Of a stretch of DNA of 64,000 bases, positions 15,972-24,851 are shown one piece after another (position 1 is the first letter of the stretch; each line of letters begins with the position of its first letter). The translations under genes were made by a program, and so were the position numbers. This DNA is from Kangiella sp. TOML190 (GTDB lineage: Bacteria; Pseudomonadota; Gammaproteobacteria; Enterobacterales; Kangiellaceae): the NCBI RefSeq assembly GCF_023706045.1, contig NZ_BQYL01000001.1, positions 1,302,001 to 1,366,000 on the forward strand, in the 5' to 3' direction. The notes under the pieces were generated by a model, which worked only from the letters and a program-made list of their open reading frames with translations, was not told where the DNA came from and made no database searches.

Positions 15972-15982
15972 TATTGCCTCCT

Positions 15983-16723
15983 TTAGTGTTTGGTTTCCCG
16001 GCGCATGGATTCGCCGTGAATGTCTATGATTTCTCTTTTTCCGGCCAGTCGGTCGTAAATCGAGTCTGCCGTTTTATCGGCTCCCAGGTATTCCACCCAT
16101 TTAATACGATCTACAGGCATTTGAGTCGTCACAATAATTGAGCCTGTGTCTGCTTTGTCCTCAATGATTTCCAGGAACTCTTGTCTCGCAGGCGCCGAAA
16201 ACTCTGCTAAGCCGAAGTCATCGATTATGAGAATCTTAAAGCGCGCAAGACTTGCTCGATATTTAGGCATTTCGCCTTCGTCCAAGAACTGCTCGATTTC
16301 TTCCATCAGCCGATGAAAGCGTTTGAAGATGACTTTTATCTCCTTCTTGACAGCCTCAATTCCAAGCCACGAAGCTATGTAGGTTTTTCCAACACCAGTC
16401 AGCCCTGTCACAATGATGTTTCTGTGCATTTTGAACCATTCACAAGAAGCAAGAGAAAGAAGGGTACTTCGATCAAGACTGCGGCGATTGTCGAAAATGA
16501 TATTTTCACTATTTGCCGTAAGGTACTTGATTTTGGATCTTTTTAAATTGTTCTCAAATCGCTTTTTTGTTCTATACACATCTTCAGCCTCAAGCACCTG
16601 ATGCAATATTTCAAAGGGCGTCATCTGCCTAAAATCAGGACTTCTTGCTAGCGACTCAAGCTCCTCAAGCGCAGCAGACATTTTTAACTTTGTTAATCTA
16701 GGTTTCACATCACCAAGATTCAT
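15983..16723 (-). CDS. istB: IS21-family helper ATPase IstB
   Basis: A 246-aa AAA+ ATPase with Walker A GLTGVGKT (about residues 107-114) and Walker B KILIIDDFG (about 163-171), preceded by the N-terminal helical region typical of IstB. IstB binds DNA with ATP and directs the IstA transposase. The start overlaps the istA stop by 4 bp, giving the translational coupling usual in IS21 elements. Length is normal (about 250 aa). Confidence 0.9.
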   Translation of the reverse strand: MNLGDVKPRLTKLKMSAALEELESLARSPDFRQMTPFEILHQVLEAEDVYRTKKRFENNLKRSKIKYLTANSENIIFDNRRSLDRSTLLSLASCEWFKMHRNIIVTGLTGVGKTYIASWLGIEAVKKEIKVIFKRFHRLMEEIEQFLDEGEMPKYRASLARFKILIIDDFGLAEFSAPARQEFLEIIEDKADTGSIIVTTQMPVDRIKWVEYLGADKTADSIYDRLAGKREIIDIHGESMRRETKH

Positions 16724-18261
16724 TGGATATATCCTCCTTGTATATTTTGGATACGAGTATCCTCATACTTTTTTATATGGCCGTATTTATGTTTCTTGAC
16801 CCAAGGTTGGGTCTTCATGAGACGTTCGATATTAGTGAAAAATAATGGACGAGGTCTATCTAAAGCGTATTTGCAAGCTTCTACAAATAGTTCTTTATCA
16901 GTGTTTTTGTGTTCATAAAGTTTTCGCAAATAGCTACAAGCATCCCTGGGAATTTTTGAATAATCTTCGTAACCCTCAAAGTGCTTATTAACCACCCTTA
17001 TGACGGACTTACTTATCGTTGAAGCCCATTCAAGGTAGTCTTGTTTTGTATAGCCGTATATTTGATAGTTGAGAGGCTGGTGTTCTTTTGTCATCGAAAA
17101 ATCACCTTTAACAAAACTACGCTTATGAGTTGCGACCTCTATCCCTTTGTGAATGAATTTAACTCTTTTATGGTTGTACTTAGTTTCAACATGCTCATCT
17201 TTCAATTTGTAGGGAACGGAATATAAATGACCCTCAACATTTAGCATGAATTTACGAGGTACTTTTCGGGGTGGCAGCCATTCATAGAATTCATATAATT
17301 GCTCAGGTGTTGTGCTCAATGCTGGCTTATCCACTTTCTCAAATATTTCCCTTCGACATTCGCCACCTTTAAAAGGCTCATTATTGATTTCTTCTAAAAG
17401 CAGTAATGCCGCCGATTCAATATCTTCCAAGCAGTTAAATGACATGCTTCTAAGTTTATAAAGAATTCGGCAAGTAACTCTATTTACTCCAGCTTCAGCC
17501 ACAGCATTATCTTGTGGAGTAGCTGCTCGGCTAGTGCTTGCATGTGTTCCGTTGTGCTCTGCCCAATCGTCGTAATGCCGATTAATAACTGCCGGATTCT
17601 TCCCTTTAGCTTTATCAACGGCTGCTTTTAAATTGTCCGAAATGACAACTTGACTGACACCTCCGTAAAAAACGATCATTTTATTTAGTGCATCAATCAG
17701 TTCGCTTTTTTGCTGGCTAACGCAAACTGCTATAAACAATAATTGAGACACCCCACAAGCAGCAACAAAAATGTGAGCTCTTTTTTGCTTGCCTGTTGAC
17801 TTGTCTTTATACGGAATTCGTAATCCAGCAAAATCAACATTGATAATTTCACCAGGGTATCGCCGAATAGTCATAGTAATGTCATGTTTATCTTCGTACT
17901 CATGACAGAGCTCTATGAATCTGGTTTTTCCGTAAGCTGTTGCGGGATCGACTTCATAGTATTCCTCCCAGTGGATTTGGTAAGTAGCTCCCTTTTTAGG
18001 AATTTCTTTTATAAGGTGCTCGAAATGTGGTAAACGCTTGGATTCATCGCGCCCCCGAGTATTATTAAAAATAGCATTTATGGCATCATCATTTTTATTC
18101 TTTAGTTCATCCCAAGTAAGCTTGTTGCTAATCATTATCCTACGGTATTTGGATACCGTAGGATGTGTTTTCTCAACTTCTAATGCAATTTTTCGGTTTG
18201 AAAGATTAGTGGTATCAATCAACCTAATCATTTTTCGAGTATTGAAAAAACTTTTTTTCAT
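16720..18261 (-). CDS. istA: IS21-family transposase IstA (DDE)
   Basis: From the ATG at 18261 the protein is 513 aa. A helix-turn-helix (about residues 15-40) is followed by a linker and an RNase H-like core with the DDE residues at about D142 (NVDFAGL), D209 (VISDNLKAAV) and E256 (DNAVAEAGV). A C-terminal beta domain (MLNVEGHLYSVPYKL, about 345-360) is typical of the Mu/IS21 class. The 18261 start aligns with the start of copy 1, whereas the longer frame to 18300 does not. The catalytic residues are present, so the protein could be active. Confidence 0.9.
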   Translation of the reverse strand: MKKSFFNTRKMIRLIDTTNLSNRKIALEVEKTHPTVSKYRRIMISNKLTWDELKNKNDDAINAIFNNTRGRDESKRLPHFEHLIKEIPKKGATYQIHWEEYYEVDPATAYGKTRFIELCHEYEDKHDITMTIRRYPGEIINVDFAGLRIPYKDKSTGKQKRAHIFVAACGVSQLLFIAVCVSQQKSELIDALNKMIVFYGGVSQVVISDNLKAAVDKAKGKNPAVINRHYDDWAEHNGTHASTSRAATPQDNAVAEAGVNRVTCRILYKLRSMSFNCLEDIESAALLLLEEINNEPFKGGECRREIFEKVDKPALSTTPEQLYEFYEWLPPRKVPRKFMLNVEGHLYSVPYKLKDEHVETKYNHKRVKFIHKGIEVATHKRSFVKGDFSMTKEHQPLNYQIYGYTKQDYLEWASTISKSVIRVVNKHFEGYEDYSKIPRDACSYLRKLYEHKNTDKELFVEACKYALDRPRPLFFTNIERLMKTQPWVKKHKYGHIKKYEDTRIQNIQGGYIQ

Positions 18262-18358
18262 AAAAATAATTCCATAACTAGATAACAGCGAATGCGACAA
18301 TGCATAACTCGATGCTACAAATTTAATTTATAAGGGGTGAGGAGCGACCGTCACTCAA

Positions 18359-18470
18359 TTGACAGTCAACTTTTGAAATGAGAAGATGAAAGTGTCTGGG
18401 CTCTGAGCTAAGACAACTTCGAATAGCCGCATTGACCACTAATCAAAGCGGCTTTTCTCTTTTCTGGACT
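18359..18470 (+). ncRNA. Conserved noncoding block with hairpin (copy 2)
   Basis: This block matches 988-1100 of copy 1, with shared TTGACAG, GTCTGGG and CTAAGACAA motifs and the hairpin AGCCGC...GCGGCT-TTTT at 18425-18456. The inner TTG/CAA pair is kept but the loop differs, which suggests that structure is selected. The terminator-like T-run is on the plus strand, opposite to istA. A plus-strand regulatory RNA is a possibility; there is no direct evidence of transcription. Confidence 0.4.
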
Positions 18471-18472
18471 CT

Positions 18473-18742
18473 CTAAGTCATTTGACTATTTCCTTTTTGT
18501 TCTAACAGCCACTCGGCCACATCTTTTGCTAAGGCAAACTTCCCACGTCGATTCTCGATCGTAAAAATCTCAATCGGAATCTTCTTACGGCAAAGCGCTT
18601 GTCGAAACGCACTCATAGTTTTGAACCCTAGCAATAGAGACAAATCTTCGTTACCAATCAGGTACCCATGAAGTTCAATCAAGTCTTTTTCGATTTCGCT
18701 AGCGGTAAGTGATTTTTTCAAAACAATTTGCCTCTTTAACAT
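18473..18742 (-). CDS. Small putative DNA-binding protein of the element (89 aa)
   Basis: Homologue of the gene at 1110-1340. The ATG at 18742 is chosen because GGAG lies a few bases upstream, as in copy 1. The sequence has ASEIEKDLIELHGYLIGNED, LSLLLGFKTMSAFRQALCRK and IENRRGKFALAKDVAEWL, suggesting a helix-turn-helix or winged-helix fold. It is divergent from the 333-aa gene, with a short shared promoter region in which TATAAAAAAC and a GGTAxxGTGTC motif are conserved with copy 1. A regulator role is inferred. Confidence 0.6.
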   Translation of the reverse strand: MLKRQIVLKKSLTASEIEKDLIELHGYLIGNEDLSLLLGFKTMSAFRQALCRKKIPIEIFTIENRRGKFALAKDVAEWLLEQKGNSQMT

Positions 18743-18811
18743 CAAACTCCAGTATAAAAAACGTACAGCCATTGTGGTAGAGTGTCTTATCTGGTCACAG
18801 TCAGACAGGAA

Positions 18812-19783
18812 ATGGATACCGTAATTACGAAAAATCAAAAGGTTAGAAGGTTACCTGGCTTTTCAGGTAACCAAAAAATCACGTTTGCTGATCCAAAAGA
18901 AACCATCAAATATCAGCGGATGCTATGGGCTGAGATGCTAAAAGAGCTCCTTCAAGTCACTAAAAACGGGTTGCAAAGAAAGCTGTCCGATCCTAAAAGC
19001 ATCAAGTACGTAAACAAAGAAACATCCACTCCATCATTTGTCTTTAAATATTTTGAAGGGAAACACTCTCCCAAACAAATAGTCATGGATAGGGCTAAAT
19101 TACTTGTCCCTAATTCTGATTATTTATTCAATCTTCCTCTTTGGCTTCTGATAACTAGGAACTTAGAACAACAAGAAATTATTGATTTATTTCTGGAATC
19201 AACATTAATCAAAGAACACTCTTTTCACTTATCCGGCAAGAGTAAAAGATTTAAACCTGCTAAGGGCAATTTTAAAGACATCCATGAATGGTTAATAAAC
19301 GAGAGTTCGATAGAATCATTAAATATAATTCTATTGTTAATTGCTGAAGATGAACTTCATGGAACGGCTGGGCTATACGGCAAGCATTACGGCTGCCTTA
19401 TCGAAGTTATATGTAATTTGTTTTTCTTTGAACCATTCTCACAACCCAAATTCAGAGAATTTATTATTACCTCTATTAATGATCGCTTTCTTCAAGAAAG
19501 AGATATTCCTGATGAGCTAAAACGATTTTCCGGAAGATGGTATGTACCTTACGAACAGTTCAATGCTTGGATCGAGCTTCGCAAGCTCACTATAAATTAT
19601 TTACAAGATCGTAGGCTCATTTCGAATAATCCAGAACGACAAACTTTAATCAATATCTTCAAAAATATATCAAGCTTAAGCCACCTCCAAACTGAAGACT
19701 TAGTTTGTGAGGTGATGGCATATCCTCAAGTTGAAATTCCACTAAATTCTAAATATTCGATTATCCCTCTAATTCTTCCTTGA
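18812..19783 (+). CDS. Element-encoded protein of unknown function (323-333 aa)
   Basis: Homologue of the 326-aa protein at 1464-2444, with shared RMLWAEMLKELLQV, LFNLPLWLLITR, LNIILLLIAEDELHG and a FFFEPFSQPKFREF-type segment. The frame opens at GTG 18782, but ATG 18812 avoids overlap with the promoter of the divergent gene. No recognised domain, signal peptide or membrane helix. It ends 11 bp before the inverted-repeat array. Co-divergence of protein and array between the two copies suggests recognition of the array, as a hypothesis. Confidence 0.65.
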   Translation: MDTVITKNQKVRRLPGFSGNQKITFADPKETIKYQRMLWAEMLKELLQVTKNGLQRKLSDPKSIKYVNKETSTPSFVFKYFEGKHSPKQIVMDRAKLLVPNSDYLFNLPLWLLITRNLEQQEIIDLFLESTLIKEHSFHLSGKSKRFKPAKGNFKDIHEWLINESSIESLNIILLLIAEDELHGTAGLYGKHYGCLIEVICNLFFFEPFSQPKFREFIITSINDRFLQERDIPDELKRFSGRWYVPYEQFNAWIELRKLTINYLQDRRLISNNPERQTLINIFKNISSLSHLQTEDLVCEVMAYPQVEIPLNSKYSIIPLILP

Positions 19784-19794
19784 CTTCATTAGCA

Positions 19795-19963
19795 AGTGGT
19801 AAATCTTTAGCGATAGAGGTGGTAACAGTTTTCCGTTGTAACTGGTAAAACAGAACGATATATACAATTGTATATATCACCCTAACTTTACCATCAAAAC
19901 GCAACTCCTTTACCACCCTCATCGGAATACGCTTACCACCCAAAACGGCATAGATTTACCACT
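19795..19963. repeat. 3+4 inverted repeat array at the end of element copy 2
   Basis: Three GGTAA cores (19798, 19821, 19844) face four TTACC cores (19888, 19910, 19933, 19956), with spacing 23, 23 and 22, 23, 23 bp. The centre is a perfect 22-bp palindrome at 19857-19878. The outer pair forms a perfect 12-bp inverted repeat (AGTGGTAAATCT 19795-19806, AGATTTACCACT 19952-19963). Most sites extend to TTACCACC or TTACCACT. The layout matches the array at 2455-2620, where the core differs. Confidence 0.7.
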
Positions 19964-19973
19964 TTAAGCCAAT

Positions 19974-19998
19974 AAAAAAGCCTCCGAAGAGGCTTTTT
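19974..19998 (-). terminator. RHS cassette terminator, copy C
   Basis: The same AAAGCCTCCGAAGAGGCTTT hairpin as at 6696 and 8606, with flanking A and T runs on both sides. It lies two bases after the immunity gene stop and 10 bp from the end of the mobile-element array. Confidence 0.85.
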
Positions 19999-20000
19999 AC

Positions 20001-20276
20001 TTAACTTTTATTTCTATCTCCGTATCGTCCTTCAAAGTCATACCACGAGGCTGCCGCAATTATAACTCCGAAAATAATAAACACAGGCAACCAAATAAGG
20101 TACTCGCTTGCAAAATATGAAAAATCAAAATCTGAAAATTCATACTTCAATTTTCCCAAATAGAACATTGTCAAAAAAGGTATTCCTCCAAACACGCCCA
20201 GTTTCATAACACCTGCTTGTATTAGATAGTTTTTATAACCTTTCGATTTTATTTTTGACCATTGCTTTTTATTCAT
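20001..20276 (-). CDS. Putative membrane immunity protein of the full RHS toxin (91 aa)
   Basis: The ATG at 20276 overlaps the RHS stop codon (ATGA), so it is preferred over the upstream frame start. The protein has two membrane helices (about residues 22-40 and 58-77) and a charged C-terminus ending GRYGDRNKS. Position after the RHS tip and before the shared terminator fits an immunity gene, and the membrane location hints at a membrane-acting toxin. No named family recognised. Confidence 0.6.
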   Translation of the reverse strand: MNKKQWSKIKSKGYKNYLIQAGVMKLGVFGGIPFLTMFYLGKLKYEFSDFDFSYFASEYLIWLPVFIIFGVIIAAASWYDFEGRYGDRNKS

Positions 20277-23200
20277 TCGGAAGCTCCTACAGCTCTTCTT
20301 ACGCAATTAACAAATTGCGAGTTTAGCTGGTCAATGATTTTAAGTTCATTAGGCGTATAGCGTTGACTCATGAATTGTGCATTATCCATAATTACAGCAT
20401 GCCCATAGCCTACTGTAAAACCTGCAACTGCGCCGGCAATTCCAGCTCTTGCAGAACCTCTTACACTTCCATTACCAGAAGATGCATTTCCATAAATAGC
20501 AGAGCCGCCAGCTGAGGCAGCTAAAGAAAGACCATAGTTTGTGGCATAGTCTTGAAAGAATTGCCCATGATCTCTTGCGCCTACCCACGTATCATTCCAT
20601 CTCCCAAAGCGGTATATTTGGTCTTGACCATTAGGGCCTGTACGACGCTGTTCCCATTTACTTCCATCTGGAGAGTTACTATTAGTTTGCTCAGAACAAC
20701 TACAGGCTGATAAACCAAAAGGATCAAACCAATTTACAGGATTAGCTCCAACATATGCATAAGTATTGACCCCAGCAGCCAACCCAATCGGATCAGATTG
20801 AATATAGCGCCCCGTGCTTGGGTCGTAATCCCTAAAGTAGTTGTAATACAAGCCTGTCTCTTGGTCGTAGTATTGTCCAGGGAAGCCGAGGTTGTATCCA
20901 CCAATTGAGTTGGTGGTTACGACTCTATCAAAATCGTTATTGTTAGCTCTCCATACGGTGGTTTTGCTTGAGTTGGTAATGCGCTCGGCACGACCTAGGT
21001 GGTCATTATGTACATGATAGAGGGTGCCATTACGGGTAAACCCAATCACTTGGCCATGCAGATAAATATATTCTTTCCAAATTTTTCCAGTGATAGCGTA
21101 CTCTGCTATCAATTGACCGGCTTCGTCATAGAAATAGTAATTAATATCATTACCTTTTCTTTTATAAACCCTTTGCCCCAGCGCATTATGCTTAAAGCTG
21201 GTGGTGACGCCGCTTTTAAGGTGTGAGCTTAAACGGTTTTCAGCGTTGTAGTTAAAAGTCGCGCCAGCTTTGGTGCGAGTTTGTCCATTGCTGTTATAAG
21301 TAATACTGCTACTGTTAATTTTTGTTAGCTTATTACTGGTTGGAGCATAAGTATTAGTCTCCTGCAAAGCACCGTTCTTATAACGCTTGGTGCGATTCCC
21401 AACCGCATCATAATTATAAGTCTGATGGCCAGCATTGGTAGAATTAGAGCTCGTTAAACGATTCACCGTATCGTAACCGTAGGTTTGGGTATTGGCTGAA
21501 ACGTAGCCATTGGTTATTTTGGTAATATTGTCGTTTTTATCAAATTGAAAAATTAAATTTTGTATTCCATTAGTTGTAATTCTCATTGGACGGTAATCCA
21601 AGTCATGGCTAATTTGGCGAATAGCGCCATTGCCATGAGTCATCTCACTCAAAGGACCAAAAGGGCGGTACTTTAGGTTGGTCGCGACATTGCTGGTGGT
21701 TGAGCCGTTTTGATAGCGAACCTGCGAGACGCGCCCCATATTGTCGTAGCTGTAAAGCACCTTTTTACCTGAAGGATAGGTCACACTGGTGACTCGGTTC
21801 ATGCCGTCATAACTGTATTTAGTGTAGTAATAGGTGCCATTAACCTTGGAGCGTTTCTGAATAATATTGCCCACCTTGTCATACGAATACACCGTTTGCC
21901 CTGAAGGGTCGTTAACGTAATACAAACGGCCTTTGCGGTAACTGCCCGAATCGTAAACGTAGGTTTTTGTCATGCCGCCGTGGTTTTCAGAGGTAATCCG
22001 ACCCAAGGCATCGTAGCTAAAGCTTGATACCACTCCATCATTGCGCGTCATGCGAGTTACTTGACCAGATTTATTATAATCGTAGTTTGTGACTCCGGTA
22101 TCAGGACTGCTCAATTGCTCCAACTCACCAAAACCAGAATAGTTATAGGTCGTAGTTAAACCTCGTGCATCGGTAACCGTTTTAACTCGCCCTCCAGCAT
22201 CGTAACTATAGCGAGTGATTTTATTGTTCGGATCTTTAACCGTTTTAACGCGGTTTAACCCATCATGGGTATAGGTGGTTGCGCGACCATAAGAATCTTT
22301 GACCGACTTAATATTGCTGTTGTTATCATAGTCGTAATCCGTTGACTGCCCATTATTACCAATCGCTTTTTGTAAACGCCCCATAACATCGTAGTTATAG
22401 TAATCAACTTTCTGGTTTTCATAGACTGTTTCTTGCACTGGCTCACAATAATAGAAAGCTTGCATATGACTTGATTGAGCAATTGCTTTTGCAATAGGTC
22501 CACCGCCACCCCAGCAACCGGGAGGAAGCGTCCAGCGTGTGGTTTCTTTAATAATGCGTCTGGAAACCACATCGCTATTTGCATTGCGAGCATAATAGAT
22601 GTAAGCATTATTTCTATCGAGCGTTTTAATTAATCGATAGGCTTGATCGTATTGGTTACGCAGATAATTCCCGTCAGGTAAATTAACGCGAAGCACCTGT
22701 CCCATCGCATTGTATTGATAGCTGGTGGTTTGCACTCCAGCGGGGTGATGGACTTTTTGGGTAAGGACTTTTCCGCGAGCATCGTAAGTATAATCAACAA
22801 TCAAACCGTTAGGCGTCGTCATTCGACGCGGATTACCAAGCACATCATAGTTACTATAAGTTGTGGTATGTCCTAATGCATTGACGATGGTGGTTAAATT
22901 TCCTTTACTATCATAGTTGTAGGTAAGTTTATCGGTTACATCGGTTCTTGGGCCATCAATGACCATTTTCGACATGATGCCGTTAGAGTAATTGGTATAA
23001 GTATAAGTTATTGTTCGAGTTTCCCCTGCCGTACCATAACTAGCAAGGTTCGTTGTTTTTGCGGAAGCCAAACGACCGCTGGCATGATAAGTATTCTCCA
23101 GTTTCGAGTCTGCCGTTTGGATGCTTGAAATTCTATTTTCATTAGCAATCCAAGTGTAAGTTGTAGTTCTTTCTTCAGCGGTACCTTTAGCATAGGTTTG

Positions 23201-24505
23201 CGACTGCAGTAATCCGTTACTATCATAGTTACTCAGAGTTTCTACTCCTTTCCAGTCAAATGTACTTTTGACGATACCGTTGTTGTCGTAAGTTACTTGG
23301 CGATTCGCTGCTGGACAATCCGTTGCTGCGATTCTATCGACCCTTTTTAGCTTTTTAACGCCGTTGATAACGTCATATCTGTAGGTTTGCTTATGGCCTA
23401 ACGGATTAGTGGTGGTGGTATTGGTTGAGCCATAACTAAAGGAATGCTTTTCCACCTGTACAGAGTTTGAAGCCCAGTGAGCTGTAGAAGCGCCTTTACC
23501 GTTAGAATGGTAGCTAAAGGTGGCATACTTGGTGCCGTTAATATTGATTTGGGTTAAAGCTCCAGGGAAGCGGCTATCACCATAGATATAGGTTTTTGTT
23601 AATGCTGGAGAGCCAGGTTTGGTCACGCTGGATAGATAAGCGCCTGAATAATTGTAGAGGTATTGATTGCCCGCAGGATCAGTGATTTTTCTTAACTTAC
23701 CACCTGACCAAGTTAAGGTCAGATAGCGACCTGAGCTATGGGTTATTTTAGTTAGTGTCGTGCCGCTGTATGTGTAGCTATGACTTATTCCATCAGGGTT
23801 GGTGATTTTTAAAATGCGGCCATCGCTGCTGTATTTTTCTATATAGCCAAATTCAGTATTGTAGGTCCAAGTGCCATCGGAATTACGCGAAAAGCCATTA
23901 CTAACATTATTTCGTCTATCAACCCACAACCCTTCAGCGCTAAAATAAGAGGGATCAAAATAGTGAAACTCAAGTTCCGAACCATCCGGTCTATGAGCAA
24001 TAATTTTCATTGCTGGACCAAAGCTACCCACGGTGGTCATTTTGTAACTTAAATTACTTTGCCACTTGGCTCCAAAGATTCCATTAGTATCAGAAAAATT
24101 ATTGTAGGTTCTGGATACTGTTAATGGAAATTCACCACGACCAACATAATCATTTTCATACTCAACTTTATTGCCCGTCCCGATTAAAATTGGATTACCA
24201 GAACATTCTTGATCCGTATCGGAATCTTGATCATTACCTTCTGCGCCCTGTTGTGCGCCAGCACCACCACTGCCAGAGCCACCCCCCGCAAAACCTCCGC
24301 TACCAAAGTCAAACAAATCTATAATATAAATACAAACTAAATTTGACTTTTGTATAACTGGAATCGTACCAGAAGGGCAGGTTTGCCTTGTATCAATGGT
24401 CGTCACAATGTTAGGTGGTGGTGAGTCATCAGCATTGGCTGTGTATAAAAGAGTTATACTTGAGTATATAAGCGCAACTAAAGTTGCAAATTTTGCGACT
24501 TTCAT
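20273..24505 (-). CDS. RHS/YD-repeat polymorphic toxin-like protein (1410 aa)
   Basis: The N-terminus is a Sec-type signal peptide (about residues 1-25, ending ANA). A low-complexity Gly/Gln region follows, then a DUF6531-like domain (GNKVEYENDYVG, YNNFSDTNGIFG; about 105-150), about 1000 residues of YD repeats, and the RHS core end motif GRYIQSDPIGLAAGVNTYAYVGANPVNWFDPFG (described in parts; about 1240-1275). A unique tip of about 140 residues follows, rich in Gly/Ala (GGSAIYG, AGIAGAVAGF). No PAAR or T6SS adaptor is seen, so Sec export is likely. The immunity gene follows with a 4-bp overlap. Confidence 0.85.
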   Translation of the reverse strand: MKVAKFATLVALIYSSITLLYTANADDSPPPNIVTTIDTRQTCPSGTIPVIQKSNLVCIYIIDLFDFGSGGFAGGGSGSGGAGAQQGAEGNDQDSDTDQECSGNPILIGTGNKVEYENDYVGRGEFPLTVSRTYNNFSDTNGIFGAKWQSNLSYKMTTVGSFGPAMKIIAHRPDGSELEFHYFDPSYFSAEGLWVDRRNNVSNGFSRNSDGTWTYNTEFGYIEKYSSDGRILKITNPDGISHSYTYSGTTLTKITHSSGRYLTLTWSGGKLRKITDPAGNQYLYNYSGAYLSSVTKPGSPALTKTYIYGDSRFPGALTQININGTKYATFSYHSNGKGASTAHWASNSVQVEKHSFSYGSTNTTTTNPLGHKQTYRYDVINGVKKLKRVDRIAATDCPAANRQVTYDNNGIVKSTFDWKGVETLSNYDSNGLLQSQTYAKGTAEERTTTYTWIANENRISSIQTADSKLENTYHASGRLASAKTTNLASYGTAGETRTITYTYTNYSNGIMSKMVIDGPRTDVTDKLTYNYDSKGNLTTIVNALGHTTTYSNYDVLGNPRRMTTPNGLIVDYTYDARGKVLTQKVHHPAGVQTTSYQYNAMGQVLRVNLPDGNYLRNQYDQAYRLIKTLDRNNAYIYYARNANSDVVSRRIIKETTRWTLPPGCWGGGGPIAKAIAQSSHMQAFYYCEPVQETVYENQKVDYYNYDVMGRLQKAIGNNGQSTDYDYDNNSNIKSVKDSYGRATTYTHDGLNRVKTVKDPNNKITRYSYDAGGRVKTVTDARGLTTTYNYSGFGELEQLSSPDTGVTNYDYNKSGQVTRMTRNDGVVSSFSYDALGRITSENHGGMTKTYVYDSGSYRKGRLYYVNDPSGQTVYSYDKVGNIIQKRSKVNGTYYYTKYSYDGMNRVTSVTYPSGKKVLYSYDNMGRVSQVRYQNGSTTSNVATNLKYRPFGPLSEMTHGNGAIRQISHDLDYRPMRITTNGIQNLIFQFDKNDNITKITNGYVSANTQTYGYDTVNRLTSSNSTNAGHQTYNYDAVGNRTKRYKNGALQETNTYAPTSNKLTKINSSSITYNSNGQTRTKAGATFNYNAENRLSSHLKSGVTTSFKHNALGQRVYKRKGNDINYYFYDEAGQLIAEYAITGKIWKEYIYLHGQVIGFTRNGTLYHVHNDHLGRAERITNSSKTTVWRANNNDFDRVVTTNSIGGYNLGFPGQYYDQETGLYYNYFRDYDPSTGRYIQSDPIGLAAGVNTYAYVGANPVNWFDPFGLSACSCSEQTNSNSPDGSKWEQRRTGPNGQDQIYRFGRWNDTWVGARDHGQFFQDYATNYGLSLAASAGGSAIYGNASSGNGSVRGSARAGIAGAVAGFTVGYGHAVIMDNAQFMSQRYTPNELKIIDQLNSQFVNCVRRAVGASE

Positions 24506-24851
24506 CCTTCAACTTCCTTTACATAATTAGATTTAATTTTTATCAGTGCTTATATCTACAGCTAAAAATTTTGGTGTCAAGATTTTTTATAGCGTGATGC
24601 AAATTTGCATTAAATAACTACTTGTTTTATTTCAAACACAAGTCAGATGTGCATTAAAGTTTTACATTTGGTAATGGCGAAATAGAATTTACGTAGAAGA
24701 TTAAAGCAACGGTTTTATTGGAAGATTCATTTAGCAAATACGCTAAGACCCTGAATTGAAGTTGTGTAATTCTTCCAAATTTTCAACATGAGATTGCTAC
24801 GTCGCCTTGCTCCTCGCAATGACGGGCAAAAAAGCTTGAGGATAATGAAAA
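24506..24851. other. Intergenic region between RHS and MATE genes
   Basis: It holds the RHS promoter and the 14-bp palindrome ATGCAAATTTGCAT (24597-24610), which lies just upstream of the -35 box and could bind a regulator. The stretch near 24790-24830 (TTGCTCCTCGCAATGACG) looks like a dispersed intergenic repeat. No gene is visible. Confidence 0.4.
24551..24580 (-). promoter_or_regulatory. Probable promoter of the RHS gene
   Basis: On the minus strand TTGACA (24575-24580) is followed 16-18 bp later by a TAGATATA sequence (about 24551-24558) as -10. The start codon at 24505 has GAAGG directly upstream. Confidence 0.45.

Larger units (their letters stand above)
13400..19970. mobile_element. 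IS21-like composite element, copy 2 (apparently complete)
   Basis: A tight minus-strand operon istA-istB-toprim-toprim-tyrosine recombinase (18261-13481) is preceded by a conserved noncoding hairpin block, a small DNA-binding-like gene and a divergent 333-aa gene, and ends in an inverted-repeat array (19795-19963). The right border falls within the 10 bp between the array and the RHS terminator at 19974. The left border could not be placed: no matching repeats or clear target duplication were found near 13360-13480. The KAP genes may be cargo inside the element. Confidence 0.65.

Noticed and set aside
19795-19963. CRISPR array
   Set aside because: The repeats are only 5-9 bp, face two directions around a palindrome, and have no spacer-repeat structure or cas genes.
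20273-24505. Type VI secretion-linked RHS effector
   Set aside because: No PAAR domain, VgrG or adaptor genes are present, and the protein has a Sec-type signal peptide.
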